Below, one piece after another: positions 6,768-7,364 of a stretch of 7,364 nt of DNA. This DNA is from Lachnospiraceae bacterium UBA3332 (GTDB lineage: Bacteria > Bacillota > Clostridia > Lachnospirales > Lachnospiraceae). The translations under genes and the position numbers were made by a program. The stretch spans positions 1 to 7,364 of the forward strand of contig DERU01000207.1 of the NCBI GenBank assembly GCA_002361095.1, read 5' to 3'. How positions within the stretch are numbered: position 1 is the first letter of the stretch; the number at the start of each line of letters is the position of its first letter. The notes beneath the pieces are model-generated. The model did no database searches and was not told the DNA's origin. It saw only the letters and a list, made by a program, of their open reading frames with translations.

Positions 6768-6796
6768 ACTAAAGGAGATTAAAAATTTATTTTCAA
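6768..6796 (-). promoter_or_regulatory. weak candidate internal promoter before the DHHW gene
   Basis: On the - strand TTGAAA (6796-6791; 5 of 6) and TTTAGT (6773-6768; 4 of 6) are 17 bases apart in the MBOAT-DHHW gap. A transcript from here would begin almost at the GC hairpin at 6762-6747. An AT-rich imperfect inverted repeat (6776-6799, ten pairs including one G-U on the - strand, loop of four) overlaps both boxes. AT-rich gaps give such matches by chance, so this is weak. Confidence 0.25.
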
Positions 6797-6812
6797 TCTT
6801 CCCAATATGCGC

Positions 6813-7364
6813 CTAAAAATTCAAATAAATCGCGGGATTATACGACCCGTTAATCAGACACAGCATAGATGCCGCCACCAAAAGCATACAATACAACATT
6901 TCCGGCACACTGCCCCGCAAGCGTTTTATCCGCGGGAAAAAGCGCCGGATGCACATTTGTACAAGCCCCATGCCCAAAACCCCGGCCGCCGCCGCCGCCA
7001 TGCAGCGGTTGGACATCAGTTCCCGCAGGGCATATGTGCTTTCCGTGTATTTCCACGGCAAAAACATCCGCTTCAGATAGGCAAACGCCGGGGCCAAATT
7101 GCCCACCCGGAAAAATACCCAGCCCACAATCACCACCAGCTGCACATATATATAGCGGAGCACTTTCATATTATCCAAAATCCGCTTCCATCCGGCCCGC
7201 TCGATCATGATAAACAATCCATGCAAAAGACCCCAGACGATAAATGCCGTCGTTGCGCCGTGCCACAGCCCCGTCGCCAGCCATACGGCCAAAAGATTGC
7301 AGTACGTACGCGCCGTTCCCTTTCGGCTGCCTCCCAGCGGAATGTAAAGATAATCCCGGAACCA
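6813..7364 (-). CDS. MBOAT-family O-acyltransferase (AlgI/DltB-like), C-terminal part, cut by the window edge
   Basis: The frame is open from the right edge to a TAG at 6813-6815, giving the last 183 residues of a protein whose N-terminus lies outside the window; family members are usually about 450-500 residues. The visible part begins with WFRDYLYIPLGGSR, the classic MBOAT signature, and then WLATGLWHGAT with the presumed catalytic His as visible residue 35. Hydrophobic segments follow (about residues 41-57, 70-90, 118-140 and 155-172), and the protein ends GSYNPAIYLNF, a common C-terminus of AlgI-type proteins. MBOAT proteins of this type carry acetyl groups across the membrane to an extracytoplasmic partner; the DHHW protein encoded next is the obvious candidate. 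A TTG at 7292 could be mistaken for a start, but the conserved signature lies upstream of it in the same frame, so it is internal. Confidence 0.93.
   Translation of the reverse strand, partial: WFRDYLYIPLGGSRKGTARTYCNLLAVWLATGLWHGATTAFIVWGLLHGLFIMIERAGWKRILDNMKVLRYIYVQLVVIVGWVFFRVGNLAPAFAYLKRMFLPWKYTESTYALRELMSNRCMAAAAAGVLGMGLVQMCIRRFFPRIKRLRGSVPEMLYCMLLVAASMLCLINGSYNPAIYLNF

Noticed and set aside
6813..7292. A 159-residue protein starting at the TTG at 7292
   Set aside because: The same frame continues to the window edge and encodes the MBOAT signature WFRDYLYIPLGGSR upstream of that TTG, so this is the internal part of a longer, cut-off gene.

Overview
The window looks like chromosomal DNA of a Gram-positive anaerobe of the class Clostridia, most likely Lachnospiraceae or a near relative. 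This rests on moderate GC content, strong AAGGAG-type ribosome binding sites, a YerB-type (DUF3048) lipoprotein, a YtgP/SpoVB-type flippase, and a CobS homologue whose N-terminus and 'KLEIL-DSH-G' region resemble Lachnospiraceae CobS. The taxonomic call is made from recall of families, not from a search. I see no mobile element, CRISPR array, tRNA or rRNA.

Layout. The first ~160 bases hold no convincing gene. A good sigma-A-type promoter (161-189) then drives a rightward two-gene unit: a DUF402 protein (245-772), probably a nucleotide phosphatase, and a ROK-family sugar kinase (798-1772). This unit converges, across only 44 bp, with a leftward run of five genes filling the rest of the window. 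In their own reading order these are: the C-terminal part of an MBOAT acyltransferase, cut by the right edge (7364-6813); an AlgX/AlgJ-like DHHW protein (6744-5629); a YtgP/SpoVB-like flippase (5592-3937); a DUF3048 lipoprotein (3832-2654); and a divergent CobS-like membrane protein (2608-1817).

How the genes fit together. MBOAT plus an AlgX/AlgJ-type SGNH protein is the established pairing for O-acetylating a cell-surface or exported polysaccharide. The MBOAT protein passes acetyl groups across the membrane and the anchored SGNH protein places them on the glycan. The flippase 36 bp downstream moves lipid-linked wall or polysaccharide precursors, so the three may form one envelope-glycan unit. 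The DUF3048 lipoprotein lies after a 104-bp AT-rich gap with a candidate promoter of its own, and the CobS-like gene follows it by 45 bp.

The points most worth a second look are these. The CobS homologue has an intact frame but has lost several residues that are otherwise nearly invariant, and no cobalamin genes lie beside it. The ROK kinase has Gly where the family has its sugar-contacting Glu (GCLE to GCLG). A GC-rich hairpin sits against the annotated start codon of the DHHW gene, where a downstream TTG with a better ribosome binding site may be the true start. I found no clearly novel system; most of the window is ordinary core or envelope genome.
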